DNA of 15,185 bases from J038 sp036734085 (GCA_036734085.1 DAIMZF010000074.1:1-15185), one strand, 5' to 3'. Shown: positions 7,384 to 15,029, counted from the first letter of the stretch. The notes: generated from the sequence alone by a model not told the origin. A program made the numbers and translations.

Positions 7384-7492
7384 TTGGGGCACATATGCTT
7401 TATGAATTAGCGTTGATGGCTTAATATTTTGTTAACGGATGTCTGCTAACCTAGCCCCATATTCATTAATTTAACCAAAAGGCGTAAAGGCT

Positions 7493-8344
7493 ATGGCCGA
7501 AAATCAGCAAAATCCACCCATCATTTTGTTCACAAATGACGACGGCATTCAATCACCGGGCTTATGGGCGGTTGTCCGCGCCTTTGTCGGCATCGGTGAA
7601 CTGCTGGTTGTTGCCCCGCGTGAGCAACAAAGCGGGATGGGGCGCAGTATGCCCGTTTTCAGCGAAGGGCGCATTTACCCGGCGGAAGAAGTGATGGAAA
7701 TTCCAGTAGAAGGGTGTACGGCGTATGCGGTGGATGGCACACCCGCACAGGCCGTACAGCATGGGGTACTGGAGCTTTCTCGTGAATTGCCGTCGCTGGT
7801 TGTATCCGGCATTAACTATGGGGATAACACGGGTAATGGGGTCACGATTAGCGGCACAGTCGGCGCGGCGATAGAAGCGGCTAGCTTGGGCATCAAGGCG
7901 ATTGCTGTCTCGCAACAGACGCCGCATGACCTGCATTTGACCTATTCACCGGAAGTCAACTTTGACGCCGCCGCGCACTTCTCGAAAATGTTCGGCCAAT
8001 GGTTGCTGGATTCTGAAGGTATGCCGGACGACATTGATTTGCTGAAAATCGACATTCCATTGGACGCGACGGTGGATACTCCATGGTGGGTGACGCGCCT
8101 CAGCCGTCGCCGTGTCTACTGGCCGACACGCCCGGAACGTGCGTCACAGGCAGATATTGGGCGACTGGGCTACAAATACGACACGGACGCCTCCAAAGCA
8201 GAGCCGGATTCCGATGTGCATGTGCTGTTACATCAGAAGATGGTTTCCGTCACACCGATGAGCCTGGATATGACTTCGCGCACGGATTTATTCCGGCTGA
8301 AGCAGTTGTTCACGGGCGAGCGCAAATACGGCAAGCGTTCGTAG
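7493..8344 (+). CDS. surE: 5'-nucleotidase SurE (nucleoside 5'/3'-monophosphatase)
   Basis: SurE is a metal-dependent cytosolic phosphatase acting on nucleoside monophosphates and, in some bacteria, short polyphosphate or phosphonucleotides. The diagnostic metal-binding motif is NDDG at 15-18 (D16, D17), followed by VVAPREQQSGMG with S47, then SGINYGDNTG with N108, and SGTVGAAIEAA at about 120-130. All expected active-site residues are present. At 283 residues it is slightly longer than many SurE proteins because of the C-terminal tail. ATG 7493 has AAAAGG 10 bases upstream. It is transcribed away from the sugar importer, and no metabolic link to it is evident. In other genomes surE often sits with pcm, nlpD and rpoS; none of these is here. 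Confidence 0.95.
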   Translation: MAENQQNPPIILFTNDDGIQSPGLWAVVRAFVGIGELLVVAPREQQSGMGRSMPVFSEGRIYPAEEVMEIPVEGCTAYAVDGTPAQAVQHGVLELSRELPSLVVSGINYGDNTGNGVTISGTVGAAIEAASLGIKAIAVSQQTPHDLHLTYSPEVNFDAAAHFSKMFGQWLLDSEGMPDDIDLLKIDIPLDATVDTPWWVTRLSRRRVYWPTRPERASQADIGRLGYKYDTDASKAEPDSDVHVLLHQKMVSVTPMSLDMTSRTDLFRLKQLFTGERKYGKRS

Positions 8345-8377
8345 TTTGCAGGGCATGGCTATAGGCTGGCACGATTT

Positions 8378-8406
8378 TTAACATCATGTATATTATGATG
8401 TAAATA
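8378..8406 (+). promoter_or_regulatory. Candidate promoter with palindromic operator before the zinc-ribbon gene
   Basis: TTAACA (8378-8383) and TAAATA (8401-8406) are spaced by 17 bases. The palindrome ACATCAT (8381-8387) with ATGATGT (8395-8401) fills the spacer almost exactly. This arrangement suits a repressor that blocks polymerase. The -10 match is weak. Confidence 0.35.
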
Positions 8407-8443
8407 TATCTTGCCTTGTACATGACGTTGAGGATAAAGCCTG

Positions 8444-8692
8444 ATGAACGAATGCCCTAGTTGTAACCATGAGGCGATGGGGATGCTAAAGAAAATGACC
8501 CTTGGCCCAGCACGCACTGTAAGGTGCAAAAACTGCAATACAAAACTCAGCGTGCCTTACTGGACGATGATTATTGTTTTACCCGTAATTTTGATCGTAT
8601 TTTTGCCGAGCATTGATTTGTGGATGGCGTTGTTGCTGATGACGGTATTTTTAGCGGCAATGTGGATATTTGTGCCGTTGGAATTGCGTTAA
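8444..8692 (+). CDS. Small zinc-ribbon membrane protein of unknown function
   Basis: This 82-residue protein has two CXXC pairs, CPSC at 4-7 and CKNC at about 28-31, forming a likely zinc ribbon. Two hydrophobic spans follow, at about 41-57 and 60-78. The zinc ribbon is probably cytoplasmic. The GPARTVRCKNCNTKLSVPYW stretch resembles small hypothetical proteins found in many bacteria, but I know of no assigned function. ATG 8444 has GAGG 10 bases upstream, and the gene has its own candidate promoter with a palindrome. It lies 99 bases after surE and ends at a bidirectional terminator. The length and the hydrophobic second half argue for a real gene rather than a chance frame. Confidence 0.8.
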   Translation: MNECPSCNHEAMGMLKKMTLGPARTVRCKNCNTKLSVPYWTMIIVLPVILIVFLPSIDLWMALLLMTVFLAAMWIFVPLELR

Positions 8693-8695
8693 ACA

Positions 8696-8733
8696 ACAAG
8701 GGGCATGATGAATACCGACATCACGCCCCTTGT
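8696..8733. terminator. Bidirectional terminator between convergent genes
   Basis: Positions 8696-8710 pair with 8719-8733 (15 positions, one A/C mismatch on plus, a G-U wobble on minus) around an 8-base loop. On minus it lies nine bases beyond the L,D-transpeptidase stop and is followed by TTGTTT, so it should work best there. On plus it follows the zinc-ribbon gene. Confidence 0.75.
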
Positions 8734-8741
8734 AACTTGGC

Positions 8742-9815
8742 TTATTCCCATTCTTCTTCCGGTGGATATTCCCCATACACATAGACAAGCGGCCATTCCG
8801 AGCCACCACTTGCTTCAAGGAACATATAATCCACCGCCCAGTTAAACAGCCAGTAAGCGTCGTTCATGGAGAGATTAACACAGCCGTTGCTCTGGAATGT
8901 GCCGAAGTTATCGTGCCAGTAAACGCCGTGCAAGGCCTGGTCGCCGTTGAAGTACAGCGTATAGGGCACGTCTTCCACGTAGTAGTACCAGTAATCGCCG
9001 GGTGTGCCACTGGTCATATAGCGTGAATTGTACTGTAGATAGATGCGATAAAGCCCGGCTTCGGTGGGGGTTAGCGGGTTGCCACTGGCGCTGAGTGCGG
9101 CAAACACCATCTTGTCATCTTCATAGGCCATGACGAAGTGATTTTCCACATCGACACCAATCCAGATGCGCGTATCCACCTCTGCGGGGCGCTCCACAGG
9201 CATCAGGACATTAATCAGGTTTGCGGGGAGCCATTGGTCTACACCCACCTGATACCACAGTTGCCCATTCGCTTCTACTTCCGCAAACAGATGAAACATG
9301 CTGTAAGGCGCGAAGGCGTTTTCGTTGGTGATGGGTGCTTCTTCGCCGGGTACGGTACTCCAGAACGCGACGCTCGTCCGCGTGAAGCCGATGGGGTATT
9401 CCAGCACTTCCAGCCCATCCGGGAACAGCACGCCGTTCAAACGGGATGGATTGACCGGGCCTAACACACTGGCGGGTATCCATTCGCCGGGATTAATCTC
9501 CGCCCAATCGCCGACAATTTGCATCACACTCACGTAGTAAGTGCGTGCTTCGCGCGAGTACAGCACATTGTTACTGCCGGGTGCATCCACCACATTGACC
9601 GCGCCATTGACCTGACGGTAATCGCGGCGATTAAGAATGGCGTTGCTCACGCCGATGCGCTCGATATTGGGCGCATAGCTTTGTATCACGCTGGCGGGCA
9701 AGCCCAATTGCGGTTCGTTGGGGTTGGTCGTCTCGGAATCCTGTGCGTGAACGCTCGACGCGATGCCCGCAATTGCAAAAAACACCAAAACAGCCAGAAA
9801 ACGCTTGATAACCAT
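8742..9815 (-). CDS. Exported L,D-transpeptidase (YkuD domain) with SH3-like repeats
   Basis: L,D-transpeptidases make 3-3 cross-links in peptidoglycan or attach proteins to it, outside the cytoplasmic membrane. The signal peptide runs to about A24 (SSVHA, then QDSE). Two SH3-like wall-binding units are likely, at about residues 55-120 and 125-205 (each with a W.P.. type ending: GEWIPASVL, VDQWLPANLI). The YkuD catalytic domain spans about 215-348. H296-G297 in ALHGVYWHDNFG and C312 in SNGCVNLS are the catalytic His and Cys. The family usually reads SHGC; here position 310 is Asn. GGAG lies 10 bases before ATG 9815. It is transcribed after the unknown exported gene with a 120-base gap and ends at a strong hairpin. 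The fold is clear; full catalytic competence is less certain. Confidence 0.92.
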   Translation of the reverse strand: MVIKRFLAVLVFFAIAGIASSVHAQDSETTNPNEPQLGLPASVIQSYAPNIERIGVSNAILNRRDYRQVNGAVNVVDAPGSNNVLYSREARTYYVSVMQIVGDWAEINPGEWIPASVLGPVNPSRLNGVLFPDGLEVLEYPIGFTRTSVAFWSTVPGEEAPITNENAFAPYSMFHLFAEVEANGQLWYQVGVDQWLPANLINVLMPVERPAEVDTRIWIGVDVENHFVMAYEDDKMVFAALSASGNPLTPTEAGLYRIYLQYNSRYMTSGTPGDYWYYYVEDVPYTLYFNGDQALHGVYWHDNFGTFQSNGCVNLSMNDAYWLFNWAVDYMFLEASGGSEWPLVYVYGEYPPEEEWE

Positions 9816-9914
9816 AGGTCAACTACTCCGATAAACTAAAGACGACAGTCTGCTATTAGACGATCCAGAATAACCTGACTTTACATGAAAAGCCGGGATA
9901 ATCCTAGATAGCGG

Positions 9915-9928
9915 CGGACAGTCGTCCG
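9915..9928. terminator. Weak hairpin after the exported acidic protein gene
   Basis: CGGAC (9915-9919) pairs with GTCCG (9924-9928) around a 4-base loop, eight bases past the stop at 9936. The stem is short and no T-run follows, so termination here is doubtful and readthrough into the L,D-transpeptidase gene is plausible. Confidence 0.25.
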
Positions 9929-9935
9929 GTTAGCG

Positions 9936-10691
9936 TTAGGGTGTGTAGCGCAGGGTATCCGCGATGAAGATCAGTAGTTCGTACAAGAAGTCGGAGTCGG
10001 CTTCGCTACTGCCGCCTATAAAAGACACTATACTGTCGTTTGGCAGTTGAACAGAAATAATGGTCGCAAACAAACTCTCGCTTGTGTAACGCACTACCGC
10101 GCCGGGATAATCGTTAAACAGGCGGATTTCCGGCAAGCCGATTATATCGTCTGGGAATAAAAATAATTCATCAAGCCATTCCTGAGGGTCGGTATCCAAC
10201 GTAATACGGAAGTCTTCATCCGGGTTGTAGATTCCCTCCTGTAGGAAGCCAAAGCCGTATTCGCCATCCGGGAAGGCAGGGGATGAACTTTCGAAAAGCG
10301 GGACTACATCAAGACTGTTGACAAACAGCGTGGCATCGGGCGCGAAGTCTTCATCGATGATGTAAGAAGCCGGGTATTCAAACGAAATAAGCTCATCAGA
10401 GGTGAAGTAACGGGTGGTGTCTATGCCGATGACTGCTGGCCCGGTGAGGCCGATGCGGAAGCAATTCGCGCTGAGGTTGTCTAGCGCCGTGATAAGCATA
10501 TTCAGGTCGTTGTAAGCATCGGTCACGTCGCTATCGGGGGTTAACGCGGTCGCTATGCCTTCCAGGTCTGCGATTAAATCGTCAAAATCCGTTTGGCAGA
10601 TATATAGTGTCCGGTCGTCTTCCGCCTCAGATTGGGCAAACGCGGGCAGGGCAAACACAAGGCAGACCAGCAGAGTAAAAATATAACGCAT
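9936..10691 (-). CDS. Exported acidic protein of unknown function
   Basis: This is a 251-residue protein with a clear type I signal peptide (MRYIFTLLVCLVFALPAFA, cut about A19). Two cysteines remain after cleavage, C32 and C77. They flank a predicted helical stretch (33-76) and could close it as a disulfide. From about residue 95 onward the sequence (LISFEYPASYIIDEDFAPDATLFVNS) reads like PsbP/DcrB-type alpha-beta sandwiches, which often begin with an F.YP..W/Y strand; this is a tentative resemblance. The mature protein is strongly acidic. GGA of AAAAGGA lies nine bases before ATG 10691, and both are partly covered by a long inverted repeat in the leader. Neighbours on either side are another exported protein and an amidohydrolase. 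I cannot assign a function. Confidence 0.82.
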   Translation of the reverse strand: MRYIFTLLVCLVFALPAFAQSEAEDDRTLYICQTDFDDLIADLEGIATALTPDSDVTDAYNDLNMLITALDNLSANCFRIGLTGPAVIGIDTTRYFTSDELISFEYPASYIIDEDFAPDATLFVNSLDVVPLFESSSPAFPDGEYGFGFLQEGIYNPDEDFRITLDTDPQEWLDELFLFPDDIIGLPEIRLFNDYPGAVVRYTSESLFATIISVQLPNDSIVSFIGGSSEADSDFLYELLIFIADTLRYTP

Positions 10692-10755
10692 GGGGCTTAA
10701 TCCTTTTCATCAAACTGACAAACAAAAAACTGACAAACAGTGATTAAACCCCATG
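10689..10755 (-). promoter_or_regulatory. Long stem covering the start codon, with a tandem 13-base repeat in its loop
   Basis: The arms are 10689-10702 and 10742-10755. They pair over 14 positions, 13 Watson-Crick plus one G-U on the minus-strand RNA. The inner arm includes the ATG of the exported acidic protein and the end of its Shine-Dalgarno. The 39-base loop carries AAACTGACAAACA twice (10712-10724 and 10727-10739). It could be a translational switch in RNA or paired operator half-sites in DNA. A TATCAT (10753-10758) overlapping the outer arm could be a -10, which would favour the operator reading. Confidence 0.5.
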
Positions 10756-10779
10756 ATAGCATCAGGATAAAATTCGTGC

Positions 10780-12024
10780 TTAGTTGAGGATGTCCTTATG
10801 CACCGTGCCGCCCTGCATCACCAGCGCGATGTTGTTGGTATCTTCCAGCGTGGTGATGTCCGCTAAGGGGTCTGTTTTGGTGATAATCACATCAGCCAAC
10901 TTGCCAGGCGTTACTGTGCCGAGTGTGTCCGCACGTTGGATGCACTCGGCGGCGGTCTTGGTGGTGGCGACAATCACATCCATCGGGGACATGCCACAGC
11001 GTACCATCAAGCCTAGCTCACGCAGGTTTGTTCCGTGTGGGATAACCCCCGCATCCGTGCCCATCGCAATCCTGACGCCACGCCGCACAGCCAACGCGAT
11101 ACTTTCCGCATGGGCTTCGATGCTGTCGAGCGCCTTTTGCAGGCTGTATTCCGGAATGCTCCCGGTGGCGCGGGCGGCCTCTACAACGCCGACGGGCGCG
11201 ATCAGCGTGGGCACAAGGAACGTGCCCCGCTCCAGCATCAAATCACAGGCTTCGTCGTCCAGGTGCAGGCCGTGTTCGATGCTGTAAATCCCGGTGCGTA
11301 CCGCCAGTTTGATGCCTTCCAGCCCTTGTGCGTGCGCCATGACCTTGACGCCACCCCGATTTTCGCCCTCTTCTACAATCGCGCGCAATTCGGATTCACT
11401 AAAGCCGATAAAGTCCGGATGGTCGTTAGAACTCAGGACGCCGCCTGTCGCCATAATCTTGATAACATCCGCGCCAGCGCGTAACACTTCCCGCACCCGT
11501 GCCCGCACGTTATCCACGCCATCCACCATGCTATAGGGCATTCCGGGATAAGACGGGAACAGTTCAAAGTCCACGCCGGAAGGTAACATGCCGTCGCTGT
11601 GGCCGCCGGTGATGCTGAGTCCGGCGGTGCTAATCAACACACGCGGCCCGGCGATGATGCCTTGCTGTTGGGCGACCTTCAGCCCTAAATCCGCGCCGCC
11701 TGCATCGCGCACGGAGGTAATGCCAGCATCCAGTGTGCGCCGCATGTAGACCACACTATCGTAAAAACGCAGAGAAAACGGCTGTTGCATCATGTGGTAG
11801 GGGTTGGTGTACTCAAACATCATGTGAACGTGGGTATCAATGAGGCCGGGCAGGATGAACCCGCCTTTCGCGTCGATGCGTTGTGCATCCGGCGGCGCGG
11901 GGATGCTGGCGGATGCACCGGCGGCGGTGATGGTTTGGCCTTCAACCAGCACGGCGGCGTTTTTGATGGGGTCTGCACCGTTGCCGTCAATTAATGTGCC
12001 GTTGTGAATGTAAATCTTTTGCAT
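10780..12024 (-). CDS. Metal-dependent amidohydrolase (imidazolonepropionase/Xaa-Pro dipeptidase-like)
   Basis: This is a 415-residue member of the amidohydrolase superfamily with a complete binuclear metal site: H65 and H67 (DTHVH), carboxylated K189 (DVIKIMATGG), H231 (VMAHAQG), H251 (IEHGLHL) and D324 (MGTDAG). The N-terminal strand (YIHNGTLIDGNG) and the C-terminal GTVTPGKLADVIITKTDPL form the usual beta-sandwich subdomain. The whole pattern resembles the dipeptidase/carboxypeptidase branch that hydrolyses N-acyl or Xaa-Pro substrates, but the substrate cannot be read. I start at ATG 12024, with AAAGGA 10 bases upstream, rather than at the in-frame TTG at 12069. No signal peptide is present, so it is cytoplasmic. 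The gene is followed after 88 bases by the exported acidic protein without an obvious terminator. Confidence 0.93.
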   Translation of the reverse strand: MQKIYIHNGTLIDGNGADPIKNAAVLVEGQTITAAGASASIPAPPDAQRIDAKGGFILPGLIDTHVHMMFEYTNPYHMMQQPFSLRFYDSVVYMRRTLDAGITSVRDAGGADLGLKVAQQQGIIAGPRVLISTAGLSITGGHSDGMLPSGVDFELFPSYPGMPYSMVDGVDNVRARVREVLRAGADVIKIMATGGVLSSNDHPDFIGFSESELRAIVEEGENRGGVKVMAHAQGLEGIKLAVRTGIYSIEHGLHLDDEACDLMLERGTFLVPTLIAPVGVVEAARATGSIPEYSLQKALDSIEAHAESIALAVRRGVRIAMGTDAGVIPHGTNLRELGLMVRCGMSPMDVIVATTKTAAECIQRADTLGTVTPGKLADVIITKTDPLADITTLEDTNNIALVMQGGTVHKDILN

Positions 12025-12034
12025 GTTGTGTGCG

Positions 12035-12040
12035 TCCTTT
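12035..12040 (-). promoter_or_regulatory. Ribosome binding site deciding the amidohydrolase start
   Basis: AAAGGA on the minus strand stands 10 bases before ATG 12024. The alternative TTG start at 12069 lacks a comparable site and would add 15 residues ahead of the conserved first beta strand. Confidence 0.65.
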
Positions 12041-12043
12041 AGG

Positions 12044-12124
12044 ATTGGTTGCTTATCCGTAAAGGACAAATTGTAACGTAAATAAGCAGACAGGCACGAA
12101 CCATCCTGCCTTTATGCAACCAAT
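12044..12124. repeat. 9-base inverted repeat upstream of the amidohydrolase
   Basis: ATTGGTTGC (12044-12052) and GCAACCAAT (12116-12124) are perfect inverted arms 63 bases apart; the right arm runs into the palindrome CCAATTGG. They bracket the region that should hold the amidohydrolase promoter. A looping operator is possible, but chance occurrence is not excluded. Confidence 0.25.
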
Positions 12125-12144
12125 TGGCTCTATTTTTGCAAATT

Positions 12145-14667
12145 TTACCCGCCGCTTTGCTCTATGCCGATGCGCGACAGGGACGGCGTGCCGGAGTTTA
12201 AGCCGCCTTCCACCTGGCGCGGCAACGTCTGTATCTGGATGGCGTTTAGTGGGCCGATGAAGCGTGCCGGGTTGTTGACCTGTAGCCGCATGGATGTATC
12301 AAAGCGTTGTGTTTCCCAACGGCCTAATCCCCAATTCCATAGCTGGATTGTGCCCCCTACTGGGCTGGTGTTTGCGCCTCTGTCAAGAATCAGCGTCAGG
12401 CTATCCACACGGTCAAGCATTGCGCCGGGCAGAGGTGTAAAGCGGAAGCCGAGTGTTAAGTCCGTCAGGCCATCCATCACTACCGGGCCAATGTTTAGCG
12501 TTGTATCGCGCTCCACAGCCACCCATGTGAATTGGTCTTGTGTGATGGTGCGGGTGTTACCGTCCGTGTTGTGTTGCACATCCAACTCGATGATGTAGAG
12601 CGTGGTGTTAATCTCGCGGACTTGCTCGTTCGTAATCTGTTCATTCAGCACGGGCGCATCCGCCCAGGCGATGAGGAAAACACGGTTGCCGCGCCCGGTG
12701 GAAAAATACTGGTCGTCGATGAAGGCGTTTAAAAACGCGGTGCGGCGCTCTAGCTCGCGCAATTCGTTTTCTGTGGGGGCCGGGTTAAACGAGATATAAG
12801 TCAGCAATGTCTCAATGTTGGTGGGGGCATAGGTGCGGGCGCGTCCGCCGCGTGAGGGCGTTAGGCCACTAATCGCGCCACTGCCCCGGCTGACTTCCAG
12901 CGCGGAGGGGGACGCGGGTTCGCGCACGGAGATATTCACAAAGTTAGTATCAAAATCCCGGATGCCGCCCGCTAGCGGTGCGTCGATGGCATAAGCAGAG
13001 CCAGATGTCACGATGATGGGCGTCTGTAAGGTGATGCCGCTATCGTTGCGGACGAAGCCGCGCAGGTTGGCATTGCCGAGTATGTCGGTGGTCACGGTGA
13101 CTGTGCCGGAGATGGCCGGGCGCGGTATCGTCCCGGTGGTGCTGAACCCTGCCAGAAAGCTGGCGTCCACCGGGAAGTTAACGGCGGAGAATGTGTTGCT
13201 CTGGCGGATTTCTATATTGTCACTGCGTGTGCTTAATCCAGAGAAAAGCGTGGTGCGCCCCAACGGACGGAGCAGACGCGAATCGGGCAAGGCGAGCGTA
13301 TAATCCCCGCGACGGGGCGCTAACAAGCCGACGAGTTGGTCAACCTGAGCGTCTTCGCTGTTTGCCCACGTCTGTACTACGCTTAATCTGCTGAGTGTGA
13401 CAAGATTACCGCGAAGCTCGAAGCCGACGGTATACGCTAACACGCTGAAGATTCCGATAAAAATGGGAATGGTGAGCCAGGCGTAGCCGCGTCGGTTGAG
13501 GCGTGAAAGCACGATGTAATTCAGTGGGCCGATGATCAGAATATACGCGCCTAAAAACAGGATTAATGACCACGCCGACGGCAGTAAATCAATACCCGGC
13601 AAAATCTCGACGGCGGTCTGGGCAAAGTCCCAACTATGAAAGCCTGTCGCCCAGCCCGGTTGGGCTGGCGTGGAAGTGAATAGTGTAAACCATAAATCGC
13701 GCATCCCAGACCAGCGATTAAACGGCACAAGCGAGGGGTTGAACGTCAGAAAATCCACCGTGCCATGCCCGACTTCACCACGCACAATCAACGGCAGGTC
13801 ATCGGCGGTGCTTGCGAGGATGCGCCCGTTGGCTGTCGGCGTGCCCGTAGTGATGAGCGTCTGCCCATTCAGTTGTTCCGCACGGCGTCCGGCTAGGCTG
13901 ACTAACGCGGGGAACGAATCCGCAGTGGTTGTGCCCTGCGCGGTAAACGGCAGTAAATCCGCTAATGCGGTGGATGCGCCCCCATCCCCGCCTGTGACGA
14001 CCAGATGCCCGCCGGACTGCACCCATGCCCGGAGTGCCTGCGTTTGCCCGGCGGTGAGTGCGCTTGTATCCACATCGTTAAAGATGATGACATCCACTGC
14101 GCCCAGACTCCCGGCACGGTCTGGAATATCCGCGATTGACCAATCCGCTTGTTGGGCGGTCAGTCCAGCCGGGCTAGCCGTATCCAAGTTGAGGTTGCGC
14201 CCGGGTGGGATGGTGATATACAGCCCATCACGCGGGGCGATGCTCCGCAGGAAAGCGTCCGTCCCGGCGACGGTACGCCCGGCATCATCCAGCAATTCCA
14301 CCCGCAGGTTTAAATCGCCACCATCGGCGATGAGATACAAAAATGTAGTAGCGACTGTTTCCAGCGATGGCGCGATGGGGCGTGCTAAATCCGTGATGGG
14401 CACGGTGTAAGTATCGCGCAGGGCGTTGCTGGTCTCTGGCCGGACGACAACCCGCCCGCTAAAGTCTGTGCCGCGATTCGTCAGCCGCACCCGTAAGGGC
14501 GTCCAGTCATCGGCGCGGTACAGGCCGCCAAACCCGGCTTGCTCAATTTCAATCGTGATTAAGTCCGCGACTTGGGCGGTAGCAGGGGATGTTGAAGGGT
14601 GAAGGGGAAGTGTGATAATTGCTGTAAATACAATAAGCGCCAGCCATATAGGGCGGAATTTTGCCAT
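12145..14667 (-). CDS. Large exported/membrane protein with glutamine-amidotransferase-like domain (function unknown)
   Basis: This is an 840-residue protein. An N-terminal signal or anchor (about 6-31, ending ATAQ) precedes a beta-rich domain (about 35-145) with a GGLYRADDWTPLRVRLTNRG start. A Rossmann-like segment at about 185-310 (VDVIIFNDVDTSALTAGQTQALRAWVQSGG, then HLVVTGGDGG) resembles the class I glutamine amidotransferase-like fold, without a visible catalytic Cys. Two membrane spans follow, at about 364-384 and 397-415, separated by PLNYIVLSRLNRRGYAWL, a motif I recall in bacterial membrane proteins of this architecture. A long extracytoplasmic beta-rich region (about 420-840) ends the protein. 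GGAG lies before ATG 14667, with a good promoter upstream. In other genomes such proteins sit beside ABC-2 exporters or MoxR/DUF58 genes; none is seen here. Function unknown. Confidence 0.88.
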   Translation of the reverse strand: MAKFRPIWLALIVFTAIITLPLHPSTSPATAQVADLITIEIEQAGFGGLYRADDWTPLRVRLTNRGTDFSGRVVVRPETSNALRDTYTVPITDLARPIAPSLETVATTFLYLIADGGDLNLRVELLDDAGRTVAGTDAFLRSIAPRDGLYITIPPGRNLNLDTASPAGLTAQQADWSIADIPDRAGSLGAVDVIIFNDVDTSALTAGQTQALRAWVQSGGHLVVTGGDGGASTALADLLPFTAQGTTTADSFPALVSLAGRRAEQLNGQTLITTGTPTANGRILASTADDLPLIVRGEVGHGTVDFLTFNPSLVPFNRWSGMRDLWFTLFTSTPAQPGWATGFHSWDFAQTAVEILPGIDLLPSAWSLILFLGAYILIIGPLNYIVLSRLNRRGYAWLTIPIFIGIFSVLAYTVGFELRGNLVTLSRLSVVQTWANSEDAQVDQLVGLLAPRRGDYTLALPDSRLLRPLGRTTLFSGLSTRSDNIEIRQSNTFSAVNFPVDASFLAGFSTTGTIPRPAISGTVTVTTDILGNANLRGFVRNDSGITLQTPIIVTSGSAYAIDAPLAGGIRDFDTNFVNISVREPASPSALEVSRGSGAISGLTPSRGGRARTYAPTNIETLLTYISFNPAPTENELRELERRTAFLNAFIDDQYFSTGRGNRVFLIAWADAPVLNEQITNEQVREINTTLYIIELDVQHNTDGNTRTITQDQFTWVAVERDTTLNIGPVVMDGLTDLTLGFRFTPLPGAMLDRVDSLTLILDRGANTSPVGGTIQLWNWGLGRWETQRFDTSMRLQVNNPARFIGPLNAIQIQTLPRQVEGGLNSGTPSLSRIGIEQSGG

Positions 14668-14699
14668 CGGGGGTTTATCTCCTCACAATACACCGCGCT

Positions 14700-14729
14700 A
14701 TTGTAACATGAGAGCGTCGGCGGCGTCAT
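14700..14729 (-). promoter_or_regulatory. Promoter of the 840-residue protein gene
   Basis: TACAAT (14700-14705), a 5 of 6 match to the -10 consensus, stands 18 bases downstream of ATGACG (14724-14729), a 4 of 6 match to the -35. Transcription would start near 14693, giving a short leader that carries the GGAG site. Confidence 0.5.
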
Positions 14730-14762
14730 GCGGGAGATTACCCCTTGTTATAAACCATGTGA

Positions 14763-15029
14763 TTAAGCTTGCCCGCTCAGGTTTACATTGGCGTTGAACA
14801 AGCGCACCCCATCATCGTTGAACTGACAACGCAGGTGATAGCGTTTGCAAATCTGCTGAAGTACCTGTAGGCCAGTGCGTGTATCCGCACAACCTAAATA
14901 GGTGCTGAGTTCAATGATGTTGGCGAACTTAACTTCCTCATTTCTGGAAAGCACCATCAATGCGAGTTCTAGTGAGCGGGTGTATTGAAGGTAAAGTCTT
15001 TCATCTTTGGGTTCGATAACTGCCATCAT
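14763..15029 (-). CDS. Small protein, possibly winged-helix, function unknown
   Basis: This 88-residue protein starts at ATG 15029 with GAGG eight bases upstream; a second ATG follows directly. The sequence is rich in predicted helix: residues 10-30, ANIIELSTYLG (about 36-46) and TRTGLQVLQQICKRYH (about 50-65). These are followed by a short strand-turn-strand, LRCQFNDDGVRLFN (66-79). Helix-helix-wing order of this kind suggests a small winged-helix DNA-binding or protein-binding domain; this is a structural guess. No signal peptide or membrane span is present. It is followed by a 97-base gap holding the promoter of the 840-residue gene. Its upstream region carries three copies of an 11-base box that might be its own operators. 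Function unassigned. Confidence 0.65.
   Translation of the reverse strand: MMAVIEPKDERLYLQYTRSLELALMVLSRNEEVKFANIIELSTYLGCADTRTGLQVLQQICKRYHLRCQFNDDGVRLFNANVNLSGQA

Larger units (their letters stand above)
7249..7492. other. Divergent intergenic region aglE/surE
   Basis: These 244 bases separate two divergent genes and must hold both promoters. The aglE side has TTGACA and an inverted repeat. On the surE side a weak TTTATG, 17 bases, TAATAT pair near 7400-7427 is possible but unconvincing. No hidden open reading frame is seen. Confidence 0.5.

Noticed and set aside
10712..10739. Tandem 13-base repeat considered as a CRISPR or minisatellite
   Set aside because: There are only two copies two bases apart with no spacer-like units; it is kept only as part of the leader structure.
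12025..12069. TTG start of the amidohydrolase at 12069
   Set aside because: The added 15 residues are not family-like, and ATG 12024 has AAAGGA at 10 bases.
13670..14410. A 246-codon open frame on the plus strand opposite the 840-residue gene
   Set aside because: It has Ser/Pro/Arg-rich composition typical of an antisense shadow, and no ribosome binding site or family resemblance was seen.
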